In this document: positions 27,763 through 36,868 of the stretch, in pieces
Position numbering within the stretch: the stretch's first letter is position 1
Layout of the letters: every line of letters starts with the position of its first letter
Source of the DNA: Desulfuromonas sp. KJ2020
GTDB lineage: Bacteria; Desulfobacterota; Desulfuromonadia; Desulfuromonadales; SZUA-540
Length of the DNA: 64,000 nucleotides
Reading direction: 5' to 3'
Assembly (NCBI RefSeq): GCF_024197615.1
Contig: NZ_JAKUKE010000003.1
Location: forward strand, 1,203,436-1,267,435
Translations under genes and position numbers: made by a program
Notes under the pieces: model-generated
Database searches by the model: none
What the model saw: only the letters and a program-made list of their open reading frames with translations
Told to the model about the DNA's origin: nothing

Positions 27763-28365
27763 GGTTGATGGTTATTTATTCAGCGTGATCGTGGCCGTCT
27801 CATAGTCGACGCGGGAACTGCCGTTGTAGACATAGACACGGGTCAGGTACTGGTAGTAGGTTCCCTTGTCGTAGGTCGATACGGCCCGGAAGGCCTTGGT
27901 CACCGTCAGATCCGTCTGATCATCTGTAACCCACTGGTAGGTCCCGTCGCCCCAGTAGAGCAGCAGGCGGGTGTGGGTCGGCATGTTTCCGAAGGTGACT
28001 TCCGCACTATTGGTACCGGCAATCTGACTGTAGCTGATGGTGGTGTCAGGTGCCGGCGCCACGACCTTGACGTACTTCGAGTCGGCGGCGCGTTTGCCTT
28101 CTTCATCCTCGACATACAGCGTCACCAGGAAGCTGCCGGTCGTGGTGAAGGTGTGGCTGGCGGTAGCGCCGGTCAGGGTCGTGCCGTTGCCATCGTTCAT
28201 CAGCCAGGAGTACGTGAACGTACCCTGGGTGTTGGCGTTGGTGTCGGCCACGAAGTCAAAGGCCGTGTTGACCGTAACCTCGGTGGCCGGCGCCGAGAAG
28301 ACAGCCACCGGATCCACGCCGATACCGAAGGCGGCCGCGTTGCTGAGGGTGTCCAGATAAGCAAG
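27763..28365 (-). repeat. Duplicated segment, copy 2 (PKD domain plus C-terminal domain and 3' end)
   Basis: Counterpart of 21143-21745, nearly identical by eye over about 600 bp. Similarity drops abruptly on the 5' side, where the two cytochromes become distant paralogs. Confidence 0.85.
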
Positions 28366-31047
28366 CCAGGCGTCGCGACCAGCGTAGTCGACACCGTTGA
28401 TGCCCTTGACGGGAGCGGCTTTCCACTGGGCATTGGCAATCAGGAAATTACCGGAATCCGCCTGAGGATGCAACCGAACCTGATAGCCAGGATCGGCCGT
28501 AAGGGTGATTCCCCCAGCCCCATTGTCGGTAATGGTGAATTCAAAATCGCCGGTGGCAAAGCCCCCCAGATTAGCCAGCAGAGCGGTCAAATCGGCCACG
28601 TTGCCAGAAACAGCCCGGGTGCGGGTGGTGATAACACCCGTTTCGGTGTTTTTGGCCTGCACCTTCAGCAGCCACCCCTTTTCGTTGCCGGCAAACCCGA
28701 TCGCTCCCGTGGAACTGTAGGAATCGGCGAAGTCGGCATTGGTCATAAAGGTGCCTTCGTACAGGGCTTCGGAACGATCAACATCCCGCACCGTCTTGTA
28801 GCTTTCCGGCGTGCCATCTCCGTCGGCATCCAGACTGAGAGTGCCGTTGGTCGCCGTCACGGCGATAGAGCGATTGGCGACCTTGTTCTTGGTATTGGGG
28901 TGGAAGTCCGTGGGCTGCGTGGAGCCGTTGGCCTTGGTGTAGGGGACGAAGTCATCGTTCCAGTACATGGTCATGTCGTCGCCGACCATGCGCATGGCCC
29001 CACGATAGAATTCAGAGCCGGCGGCATGGCAGTCGGCGCAGCCGTTGGCGCCCCAGGCCAGCGCCGCTGGGGAGACGCTGTGCTGATCCTTGAAGGGGAC
29101 CCCCATGAAGGACAGTTTGGTCTGGGCCTTGCCGGTAACGCCTGCCCAGCCATCGACCGCGGCGTTCATGGCGGCAACACGGGCGTCGATGGCCGCCGCC
29201 GTCACGTTACCGTGGGTGTCTTCGGTAAGGGATTTCCAGCCGTTGGCCTCATTGACGGCCAGCACCTGGGTCATGAGCAACGCATCCATGCCACCGCCGC
29301 GACCATCGAGGTTGGCGTCAAAGTCGATGTCGTTCTTGTCGCGGTAGAACATGGTGTTGAGAATACCGACGCGCAGCAGTTTGCCATTGTACCAGGACAG
29401 GCCGGTACGGTCGGTCATGTTGTTGCGGTCGACGTATTGGTTCTCATGATCGGCCAGACGACCGACCGGGTCGGCGCCCGTAGCATCGACCACCGCGCCG
29501 CCGGTGTTCCACACGCTGCTGGAGATTTTGCGGCTGTGGCAGGCCGAACAATCCATCAGATCGATGTGACTGATGTTGGCGACGCCGTCAATGCCGCTCT
29601 GCACGATACGCGCGGTCAGGCCGGCCGCCTGGTGAGCCGCGGTGGGATCGGGCGCTCCGAACTGTTCGGCGCCGTTGGTGCCGGTCAGGTGACAGCCTTC
29701 ACAGCCCTTAAAGGCCACGTTGTCGTTGCCGTTATAGAGTGAACTGTAAGGGGCATTTCCCTTGGCCGGATCGTGGCCGAGCAGTCCCGTGCCCATCTGA
29801 GGATAGAGTCCACCGTCCTCAGAGGTAAAGGGACCGGGCTGAGCGGCTGTCGGCATACGCTCGTGGCAGCCCATGCACCCGTACATGTAGTGCACTTCGT
29901 AATCGTGCTCACCTTCCCAATGGTCGCCGCGCTTTTTCCAGTCCACGGCGTATTCACCCATATGACAGGAAGCGCAGTTTTCCGAAGCCGGCGTACGCTT
30001 GACAAAATTAGCGAAAAAGCTCGAAGGAATGATGGCATGGCCGTTTACATCTTCAGACAGCTTTGCGGCGTCATAAACAACAGTGTTCCCATAGCCGGCA
30101 GGAGCCTCGTCCGCCGTGGGAGCCCACACCAGCGTGTTCGCGGTGGCAAAACCAGCGCCAACCGCGCGGGTGGCATCGATCTTGGCCTTGCGCAGCACGG
30201 TATTGCGCTCCTCATACTGGTAGCCTTGCAGATGACACATAAAGCAGTCGACTTCCATCACGCCCGTATTGGCGTAATCGATATGCATTACTTCATTCTT
30301 GTTGCCATCGCCATCGACGTCGTAGTTATCGATGAAGTAGTTGAAGGCGGTAATGTCGGTCTTGAGAATCGGACCGGAACCATTGACGTCGGTGGTCTTG
30401 ATGTTCCGCAGGGGGGTGCGGGCGCCCAAAACAGTGTAGGGCACATACTGCATGGCACCGCCGCCAACGTGACATTCGCCGCAGTCCATCATGTTGCCTG
30501 CCAGCGACAGGTCGACCTTTTTAGCGAAGTCTGTCAAATCGGCATACTTGAAGGGTTTCATCAGTTCGCCGGCACTGTTCAGCAGGGAATTGACTTCATT
30601 GAATTTACCGGTAGCAGGGTCATAACTGGAGGTACCGCTGTTGCCTTCGAAAAGTCTCGCCAACTGGCGAGCGGAGGGCGGTCACCACTTGCCTACGTGG
30701 CCGGGGCTCTGCACCCAGTTCTTGCCTTTGGGTGCCACACCGGATTTGTAGGTGTTGGCGGAATCGGGGTTCCACATATCCCAACCCATCTGCTGGTTGG
30801 CCCCGATCTGGACATGGTAGGAATGCTGCTCGATGTTCGCATAGATGTGACAGGTGCCGCAGGTGTTCTGGGCGCTGTAAGCCGGCTGCGGGCCGGCGGC
30901 ATTCAGATCAACGTACTCACCTCCCGGACCACGAAGGACGACATCGGGATGGACCAGGGCCAGGGCACTGCCGGCTCCCAATAGACAGAGCATCAGCGAG
31001 GCAAGTATCAGCTGATACGTTCGCGCTCTTTTCAAAATCTTTATCAT
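27772..31047 (-). CDS. Selenocysteine-containing octaheme cytochrome c with PKD domain (selenocytochrome 2)
   Basis: Read as one 1091-residue protein with UGA at codon 122 (30682-30684) as selenocysteine. A signal peptide (LILASLMLCLLGAGSALA) is followed by CGTCH, then KNWVQSPGHVGKW-Sec-PPSARQLA. The remaining heme sites are CGECH, CFMCH, CASCH, CMGCH, CEGCH, CSACH and CADCH, eight in all. It shares with selenocytochrome 1 the region around Sec, the HQAAGLTA segment before heme 7 and the C-terminal PKD domain. The ATG at 31047 has AAGGAG upstream. As in the paralog, the segment after UGA starts at TTG without ribosome binding site or signal peptide. Expected location is periplasm, outer surface or extracellular. 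Confidence 0.85.
30656..30684 (-). promoter_or_regulatory. In-frame UGA with candidate bacterial SECIS hairpin (selenocytochrome 2)
   Basis: UGA at 30682-30684, then 10 nt, then CUCGCC-AGUU-GGCGAG (30656-30671). Spacing, stem length and loop size equal those of selenocytochrome 1. The outermost base pair changes from U-A to C-G while pairing is kept, and the loop G is conserved. Confidence 0.8.
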
Positions 31048-31226
31048 TTTAAGGCTTCTCCTTGAGTATCACTTGTTGGATTTGGTACACGTTTTCTGTC
31101 CAATACGAGTGAACTATTCTGTGAGAGGGCACCTCCATGGGCCGGGACCGTTTATGGGTTTTTGGGGAACGCCATAAAGAGGTCCGACTGTTTAAAGAGT
31201 TTGAGCCGAACGCTAGAAGCCATTTC

Positions 31227-31243
31227 TGCAGCAACTGTGCCTT
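31227..31243 (-). promoter_or_regulatory. Candidate sigma-54 promoter of selenocytochrome 2
   Basis: On the minus strand AAGGCACAGTTGCTGCA keeps GG and GC 10 bp apart and GGCAC of the -24 element; the -12 element reads CTGCA. The GC is 181 nt before the ATG, the same distance as in selenocytochrome 1. It is weaker than the other two candidates. Confidence 0.55.
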
Positions 31244-31349
31244 TACACAATTCAATTTGCCAAATCCCACGATTATTTCGCAAGTTGCCGAGATCTTAAT
31301 CTGTTTTTAAAAAGGCTGAATTATATTTGTTTTTTTCACCATGAGGGAT

Positions 31350-31376
31350 GAGTGAAGGGTTTCCCCTAATTCACTC
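31350..31376. promoter_or_regulatory. Inverted repeat upstream of selenocytochrome 2
   Basis: GAGTGAA-N13-TTCACTC encloses TTTCCCCTAA, and GGGGGAAATCCCC follows at 31385-31397. These C/G-rich motifs lie 110-155 bp upstream of the sigma-54 candidate, a usual place for activator sites. The rest of 31048-31456 is AT-rich leader without a gene. Confidence 0.4.
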
Positions 31377-31406
31377 ACGAAAAAGGGGGAAATCCCCAAT
31401 GAGAAA

Positions 31407-31432
31407 GCCACCTCTCTTGGCAGGGAGGTGGC
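31407..31432 (-). terminator. Rho-independent terminator of the NHL/porin/cytochrome operon
   Basis: GCCACCTC pairs with GAGGTGGC around a 10-base loop, 24 bp after the cytochrome stop, with a short T-rich tail on both strands. Confidence 0.75.
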
Positions 31433-31456
31433 TTTTCACCATGATTAAAATTGTTT

Positions 31457-33106
31457 TTAATACAGTTTGGGATTACTCACATGACAACTCACCGTGCAGG
31501 TTCGCGCCACAGAGTCATAGCTGGCAGTGAGGGGATCGACAAAGCGAGTATCGAAATTGATCAGGTGGGCATTGGCCGTAACTGTCGCACCCCTGGCGGC
31601 AGGCACACCATGGGGATCGTGACAGGCCGAGCAGGGAACCTGCTTGACCTGGACGTGAGAGACATGACTGTTGCCAAAGGTCGAGACAGCCGGATTAAAG
31701 AGCGCATCCGGATCGTGGCAACGAAAGCAAAGAGCGTAGTTGCTGGCGGCATAGGGCATGGGGTAACTGTCCTGTTCGTATTGGGCCAGCAGCAGATGGG
31801 GGTAGATAGAACCGTGCGGGCCATCGGCCCCTGTCCCGCCTGCTCGACGGCTGTCGTCACTGGCATGGCAGTCCACGCAATAGATAGAGTCCGCCTCGCT
31901 CCACTCGGGCCTGAGGCTGGGCACATGGCTATTTTTACCTGAGCCGATCACCGGGTGATAAGAAGGATTGGCCAGATCGAAACGCAAGCGTTCGTTACTC
32001 TCCTGGATGACGCGGGGAACGGACACCGCGTAAACAACCTGGTTGTCGGCGTGGCACTTGAAGCAGACTTCGTATTCATACACCGCTTCTTCGACTACCG
32101 TCCCGGCGGCACTGACACCGCGAACCCCCTGCAGACGGCCGCTGATGTCTGGCGCCGCGGACATGGGCGCATCCTGGGCGTTAAGCTGGTGGGCGTTGTG
32201 ACAGTCCTGGCACTCCACATGCTTACCCATGGTTCCGGGGTTTTCACGGATGTCGTGTATTCCGGCCGTCGCGGTAACGGGATGAACATAGAGCTTATTG
32301 AAAACACCCTGGACATCGACCCCGGAACCGCCGCCATTGTGACAGTTGGCCAGACAGTTGCTCTCTTCCGTCGTCCCCCGCAAAAGGTGACTGAAGCCGG
32401 TAGCCCCATGGGACGCATGGCAGTTCTGGCAGCCCATCTCCGCCATGGTAGCGTCCGTGGCGTGGCTGCTGGCGCTCCATCCCGTCTTCGCATGACAGCT
32501 TGTGCACAATCCCGAGTAAGTATTGTCCATGACCAGAAACATGCCGTAGGGATCCTTATGCGGATTGTGGCAGGCGGTGCACTGCAGCATCATCCCGTCT
32601 TCAAGGTGAATCTCCACCGGCAGCAGGGCCGGATCGACCAGCTCTCCTCTTTCGGTGGCCAAGGACGACGTATAGGCCAGAGAGATGGGATGGTCATCGG
32701 CCAGATCGGTGCCGAGATTGCTGCCACCGGGAGGCAGCGAACTGATCCCCCCTGTCATCGGGACTGGGTCTGGCCTGCCGAAGAGCATCCCCACGGCAAT
32801 GGTACCGTCGTGACAGCTCAGGCAGAGTCGTGCCCCTCCGGTGGGCTGACCGGGAGAGGAGACCAGGGTCGTCGAGGCATACAGGTTGTAGATGGCACTG
32901 CTCATCTGCCTGTTCCAGAGCGGGGTGACGTCGCTGGCATGGTGGGGGGTATGACAGAAAACGCAGACCCGGTCTTCCGTCGTCGCCTTGATGGTTCCCG
33001 GGCCGCTGACCGAGAGATTGTGCTTGGTCGCCAGAATGTCGGCCATCCCGGTTTGGGGGGTCAGCAGCATCGCCAGTAGCGTCAGCAGGCTATAGAAGGA
33101 TTTCAC
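31457..33106 (-). CDS. Exported multiheme cytochrome c (10 CXXCH plus 2 CX3CH)
   Basis: A 549-residue protein with signal peptide (LLTLLAMLLTPQTGMA). The heme sites in order are CVFCH, CLSCH, CTACH, CTSCH, CQNCH, CLANCH, CQDCH, CFKCH, CVDCH, CFRCH, CSACH and CTVSCH. CLANCH and CTVSCH have three residues between the cysteines, so up to twelve hemes are possible. The N-terminal part (CVFCHTPHHA, LCLSCHDGTIA, DHPISLAY) is clearly related to the tetraheme cytochrome at 38314-39006. The start is GTG at 33106, overlapping the stop of the NHL gene (GTGA) with GGAGG upstream. It is the last gene of the five-gene operon and probably its outermost or extracellular electron carrier. Confidence 0.9.
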   Translation of the reverse strand: MKSFYSLLTLLAMLLTPQTGMADILATKHNLSVSGPGTIKATTEDRVCVFCHTPHHASDVTPLWNRQMSSAIYNLYASTTLVSSPGQPTGGARLCLSCHDGTIAVGMLFGRPDPVPMTGGISSLPPGGSNLGTDLADDHPISLAYTSSLATERGELVDPALLPVEIHLEDGMMLQCTACHNPHKDPYGMFLVMDNTYSGLCTSCHAKTGWSASSHATDATMAEMGCQNCHASHGATGFSHLLRGTTEESNCLANCHNGGGSGVDVQGVFNKLYVHPVTATAGIHDIRENPGTMGKHVECQDCHNAHQLNAQDAPMSAAPDISGRLQGVRGVSAAGTVVEEAVYEYEVCFKCHADNQVVYAVSVPRVIQESNERLRFDLANPSYHPVIGSGKNSHVPSLRPEWSEADSIYCVDCHASDDSRRAGGTGADGPHGSIYPHLLLAQYEQDSYPMPYAASNYALCFRCHDPDALFNPAVSTFGNSHVSHVQVKQVPCSACHDPHGVPAARGATVTANAHLINFDTRFVDPLTASYDSVARTCTVSCHVSNPKLY

Positions 33107-34167
33107 GGAGACCTCCGTTCCTGGTTCTCGACCACAGGCTCTTTCAGGTATTGAAAAATCTGGACCCTGCGGTTATAGGCATCGACCACGTAAATCCGGT
33201 CCTGACCGTCAATGTGGATTCCCGCCGGCATCCAGAACTGCCCCGGGCCGTCACCGCTTTCGCCAAAGGCCAGCAAAAGCCGGCCGTCCCCATCAAAGAT
33301 CTGCACGGCGTCAAAGAGGGCATCGCAGACATAAATATGGCCTTCGCTGTCCGTGGCCACCCCCTTGGGCTTGGCAAAGCTGCCGGCCGTATCCCCCGCG
33401 CGACCGAAGGAGGTGATCAGCTGTCCTTCGAGCGAAAAAACCTGAATGCGGCTGTTGAGAGCGTCGGTGACGTAGAGGCGCCCGTCGGCAATCCACACAT
33501 CCGTCGGATAATTGAAGCGACCCGGCGCGTCCCCACGCCCCCCAAAACGCAGCTGTTCGATGCCGGCACGGTCAAAAGCCACCACCTGGTGTGCTTCGGT
33601 TTCCGATACGTAAAGCCAGCCATTGCGGGGGCTGAAGGCAATGCCAGTCGGCCGGCGCAGCACAAAGGAGAAGAGGGGCTGCATCCTTGCTTCTTCCGCC
33701 AGCACATAGATAGCCCCTTTTTCCGAATCGGTCACATAGAGGCGCCCGGTATCGTCCGCGGTGATGCCGATGGGTGAAAGGAGCCCCTGCCCTTCTCCGA
33801 CCACGGTAAAGGTTTTTGCTGTCACATCGATACGATAGAGTCGTCCGGCCCCGGGGTCGGTAACCCATAATTGATTTTCGGATGTCACAGACACCCCGTA
33901 AGGCCGGCGAAAGCCTGTCTCTTCCCGGCCGAAGAGAGTATCCCTGAATTTCTGCCAAAAGCCTGTCCGTTCGACGACGTCGAGGGATGAGCGAATTTCT
34001 GCCAGGTATTGGATTCTGGGGGGCAGCGGCGCGCCGGGCCACACCAATCGTTCCGGCGGCGACAGTTCAGGCTCCTGCCGGAGAGCACAGCTGCTCAGCC
34101 CCAGGGTGACCAGCGCCAGAAGAACCAATCTCAAGCAAGCGCGTCTGCAGAAAAGAGTTGTAGCCAT
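33103..34167 (-). CDS. NHL-repeat beta-propeller lipoprotein
   Basis: About 354 residues with a lipoprotein signal (LALVTLGLSSC) and about six NHL blades, for example PYGVSVTSENQLWVTDPGAGRLY, visible here as repeated LYVTD/ LYVSE strands with G-F-P linkers. Such propellers accompany OmcS-like and other cytochrome clusters in Geobacter; their exact job is unsettled, probably binding or assembling partner proteins at the membrane. I prefer the ATG at 34167 over the one 21 bases earlier because it places the signal peptide at the N-terminus. It lies between the barrel gene and the twelve-heme cytochrome. Confidence 0.85.
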   Translation of the reverse strand: MATTLFCRRACLRLVLLALVTLGLSSCALRQEPELSPPERLVWPGAPLPPRIQYLAEIRSSLDVVERTGFWQKFRDTLFGREETGFRRPYGVSVTSENQLWVTDPGAGRLYRIDVTAKTFTVVGEGQGLLSPIGITADDTGRLYVTDSEKGAIYVLAEEARMQPLFSFVLRRPTGIAFSPRNGWLYVSETEAHQVVAFDRAGIEQLRFGGRGDAPGRFNYPTDVWIADGRLYVTDALNSRIQVFSLEGQLITSFGRAGDTAGSFAKPKGVATDSEGHIYVCDALFDAVQIFDGDGRLLLAFGESGDGPGQFWMPAGIHIDGQDRIYVVDAYNRRVQIFQYLKEPVVENQERRSP

Positions 34168-34184
34168 AAAATCCGTATGACCTC

Positions 34185-36212
34185 TCAAAAGTAGCGTCGC
34201 ACATAAAGATACAGGTAATCGTTGCGTTCGCGGCTCTCGTCACTCCACGTCCACTCCACCTCCGACTGCAGGCGAAACTCCAGGCGGCCTAACCAGTACT
34301 GGTATCCCAGCGTCACCGACAAATTATCTTCGTGGATACCGTCGCCCCGGCTGACGCGGCCCAGCCCCCGTAGATTGAGCCGGCCGTTGCGATGAACAAC
34401 GCGACCAAAGTCAGCGGAAAGACTCAGGACGTTTCGCCGGGAATCCCGCCTGACGGGCGCCCCCTCGGCACTCGCCAGCAAGGTCTCGGTCAACGTATAT
34501 TGATTTTTCAGACGCATGGCCAACTGACCGGCGAACAGGTCGCGGCGGCGGAAGAGATTGCCGACAATGGATTGCTGGTTCTGCCAATCGCTGCGCATGT
34601 CTTCATAGTGAACACCGGCGCTGCCTCCGTCGAAATTGTGGTCGAGGCCAACCAAAGTGAAGCGGGTATTACTCAAATACAGGGAGCCGGGGTCAGGGCC
34701 GTCAGGCTCCTGCCGGCTGCGACCATAATTAAATCTCATCTCCCAGGTATTTCCCAAGGTGTTCAGGGTGACGTTCAGGTTGTCCGTGGTCGTGGTGTAA
34801 TCGATACTCGGATCCACCCGATAGGAATAATCGACGGACAGAACGGTACCAGTGGGGATGGCGGCCCCGTCAAGAACAAGGAGTTCGGTGCGCGCTCCCA
34901 CCACCTCTAGTTCAAAATCGATCCCCTCCTGGTAAAGGATAAGGCGGTCAGCACTGAAGACCCTTACCGTTGAGGGCACGATGAAGTTCTGCTCCAGAAA
35001 GTCGCGGCCATCTGTAACCATTAGCGTTTCAGCGACTACCGTCAGTTCATTACTGGCAAGATCGCGATCCGTCATGGCGACCCGCCGCCCCAGATTCAGG
35101 CCGAGACGACTATCGCCGGGCAGTTGTTTCGTATAGTTCAGGTTTAAAGACCCTCCGCGGGTCTGCTCTTCGCCATTATTGTATTGGCGCTTTTCCAGGT
35201 CGGCCTGAACCCTTGTCACCAAACTGGAAAACAACCGATGCTCCAGACTGAATTCTTCTCGCTGCCGGTCCCGACGTTGCCCCTCGGTCTCATCCCTGTC
35301 CAGGGTGTGAGCGGCGGTCACCGTCAGGGCCTTGCCTGGTACCAGGCGCAGACGCTCTTCCCACAGCGAACGTTGCGACTGGCGGCTGCCGGTTTCGCTG
35401 CTCAGGCGGTAGCGCGAATCCAGCGTGTGGGGACGGGCGACATTTCCAAGGGTGAGCTGATTCGTGACGGCCACCTCGTAACTGTCACTTTCCAGGGCCG
35501 GCAGACTGTTGGCATAAGTCGTGGCATTTCTCATCCGACTGGCGGAAAAGCCGCTTTGACTGAGATTGTAAACACGATGGCTGACCTGGAAGCGCATTTC
35601 CTCCACGGTCTGAGTACGGTCGAGGGAGAGCCCATCGGTCTGCGTTTCGTTGCTCCGGTAGAGAATGCTAGCCGGCAGATAATCGTTATGCAGCTGAAGA
35701 CCGACACTGTTGCTGGTCACCGTGCGGTCATAATCTCGGCCAAAAGGAACCAGAACCCGCTCCTGAGCGTAGCTGGTCAGAAAGCTGGCCGGCACCGGGG
35801 ATTTGTCGAACAGGCGACCATCCAGATAAAAATCACCCCGGACCCCTTCCCAGTCGCGATCATTCCCCCGCCCGTCGCTGCGGCTGAAGGTTTGGGCCAG
35901 CCCTAGATCCACACTAAAGCGCCCGCTCCACCAGCGATGATCGAGCAGGCCGTAAAGGCCTTCAAAATGATAGGATTCTTCCAGCTCGTGATCGGCGGAA
36001 CTGTACGTGCGGCTTCCCGACGAACTGCGGGAATACCCATTGAGCTCATAGGCCGCCTCCCCCCAAGAGCGAAAATCACCCAATAAAAAGAGCGCCCTGG
36101 GCTGGGCCAGAGCGCCCGGGGGCAGAAGCAGAAACAGAACGACCACAGCGCAAATTCTCCGGAAAACCCGGTATTTTTTCTGGAGGCAATGTCGTCGTGG
36201 TGTCAAAGGCAT
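34185..36212 (-). CDS. Large outer-membrane beta-barrel, candidate electron-conduit porin
   Basis: A 675-residue protein with signal peptide (VVVLFLLLPPGALAQ) and a body of alternating amphipathic strands separated by short polar turns. It ends in an aromatic residue (YLYVRRYF), the typical C-terminal signal of outer-membrane barrels. No heme motif is present. Length and neighbourhood (lipoprotein cytochrome on one side, multiheme cytochrome and propellers on the other) fit the porin of a porin-cytochrome conduit. I recognise no named family from the sequence. The start is uncertain, as no good ribosome binding site is seen before the ATG at 36212. Confidence 0.82.
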   Translation of the reverse strand: MPLTPRRHCLQKKYRVFRRICAVVVLFLLLPPGALAQPRALFLLGDFRSWGEAAYELNGYSRSSSGSRTYSSADHELEESYHFEGLYGLLDHRWWSGRFSVDLGLAQTFSRSDGRGNDRDWEGVRGDFYLDGRLFDKSPVPASFLTSYAQERVLVPFGRDYDRTVTSNSVGLQLHNDYLPASILYRSNETQTDGLSLDRTQTVEEMRFQVSHRVYNLSQSGFSASRMRNATTYANSLPALESDSYEVAVTNQLTLGNVARPHTLDSRYRLSSETGSRQSQRSLWEERLRLVPGKALTVTAAHTLDRDETEGQRRDRQREEFSLEHRLFSSLVTRVQADLEKRQYNNGEEQTRGGSLNLNYTKQLPGDSRLGLNLGRRVAMTDRDLASNELTVVAETLMVTDGRDFLEQNFIVPSTVRVFSADRLILYQEGIDFELEVVGARTELLVLDGAAIPTGTVLSVDYSYRVDPSIDYTTTTDNLNVTLNTLGNTWEMRFNYGRSRQEPDGPDPGSLYLSNTRFTLVGLDHNFDGGSAGVHYEDMRSDWQNQQSIVGNLFRRRDLFAGQLAMRLKNQYTLTETLLASAEGAPVRRDSRRNVLSLSADFGRVVHRNGRLNLRGLGRVSRGDGIHEDNLSVTLGYQYWLGRLEFRLQSEVEWTWSDESRERNDYLYLYVRRYF

Positions 36213-36253
36213 GAAAAAAACCGGGCTTGGAGGTGATGGCCGCTGCAGGATCG

Positions 36254-36841
36254 TCAGCGGAGGAAATAACGGGCCTGCCCTGAATGAGGATCATGACAGT
36301 CGCCACAGGCCATCGACCGGTCTGATACCTTTTGATGCATGGTGGCCGCCAGTCGTTCCTCCCGGTGGCAGCTTTGACAGATCTTTTCCGGTTGTTGCCG
36401 CAGGAGAAAAGGGTTGGACGAACTATGGGGCAGATGGCAGGCAAGACAATCACCGACAGCCACCGGGCCATGGACAAAGGTTCCGGCAATGATGGTGTCG
36501 TGGCAGACAAAACAGAGTTCCTGTCTGGGATGAATCAGCCCGCCGTTCTCGGTTTTGCTCTGGGCATGGCAATCGTTGCAGCGCTTTTCCGTGTAGGGTT
36601 TATGATTTGACCCTGTCGCAGCCGGGCCCTGCCCCTCCCCCTGAGCAGCGGTTGTTTTTTGCGCGTCCAAATAACCCGCACAGATGTCGTCAGGATTGGG
36701 GGGAGCGGGCACCCCATCAAAAACCGTCGAAAGGACCTTGTGCCGCGTCACCGGATCGCAGCCACAGAGCATCCCGAGACAGCAAAGTGAAGCGGTCAGA
36801 AAAAAAATCAAGGTCCAGCGGTTGTCATGTTTGCTCGCCAT
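36254..36841 (-). CDS. Pentaheme c-type cytochrome lipoprotein
   Basis: A 195-residue protein with a lipobox-like LGMLCGC near residue 28 and five heme sites: CNDCH, CFVCH, CLACH, CQSCH and CGDCH. The later sites alternate with H-G-P-V and DPHSG elements, as in doubled-CXXCH cytochromes. It is likely attached to the outer membrane and may sit inside or beside the neighbouring barrel. It lies 41 bp before the barrel gene in the same operon. Confidence 0.9.
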   Translation of the reverse strand: MASKHDNRWTLIFFLTASLCCLGMLCGCDPVTRHKVLSTVFDGVPAPPNPDDICAGYLDAQKTTAAQGEGQGPAATGSNHKPYTEKRCNDCHAQSKTENGGLIHPRQELCFVCHDTIIAGTFVHGPVAVGDCLACHLPHSSSNPFLLRQQPEKICQSCHREERLAATMHQKVSDRSMACGDCHDPHSGQARYFLR

Positions 36842-36868
36842 CGATTCATCCCGCCCAGGAAATCACCA

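Noticed and set aside
27973-29742. Long plus-strand open frame (589 codons) opposite selenocytochrome 2
   Set aside because: Antisense shadow of a GC-rich cytochrome gene; composition is Gly/Val/Arg/His-rich without domain character. The same applies to 21353-22903 and 22916-24166.
27772-30663. Separate heptaheme cytochrome gene starting at TTG 30663
   Set aside because: Same reasons as for the paralog; merged with 30682-31047 through UGA.
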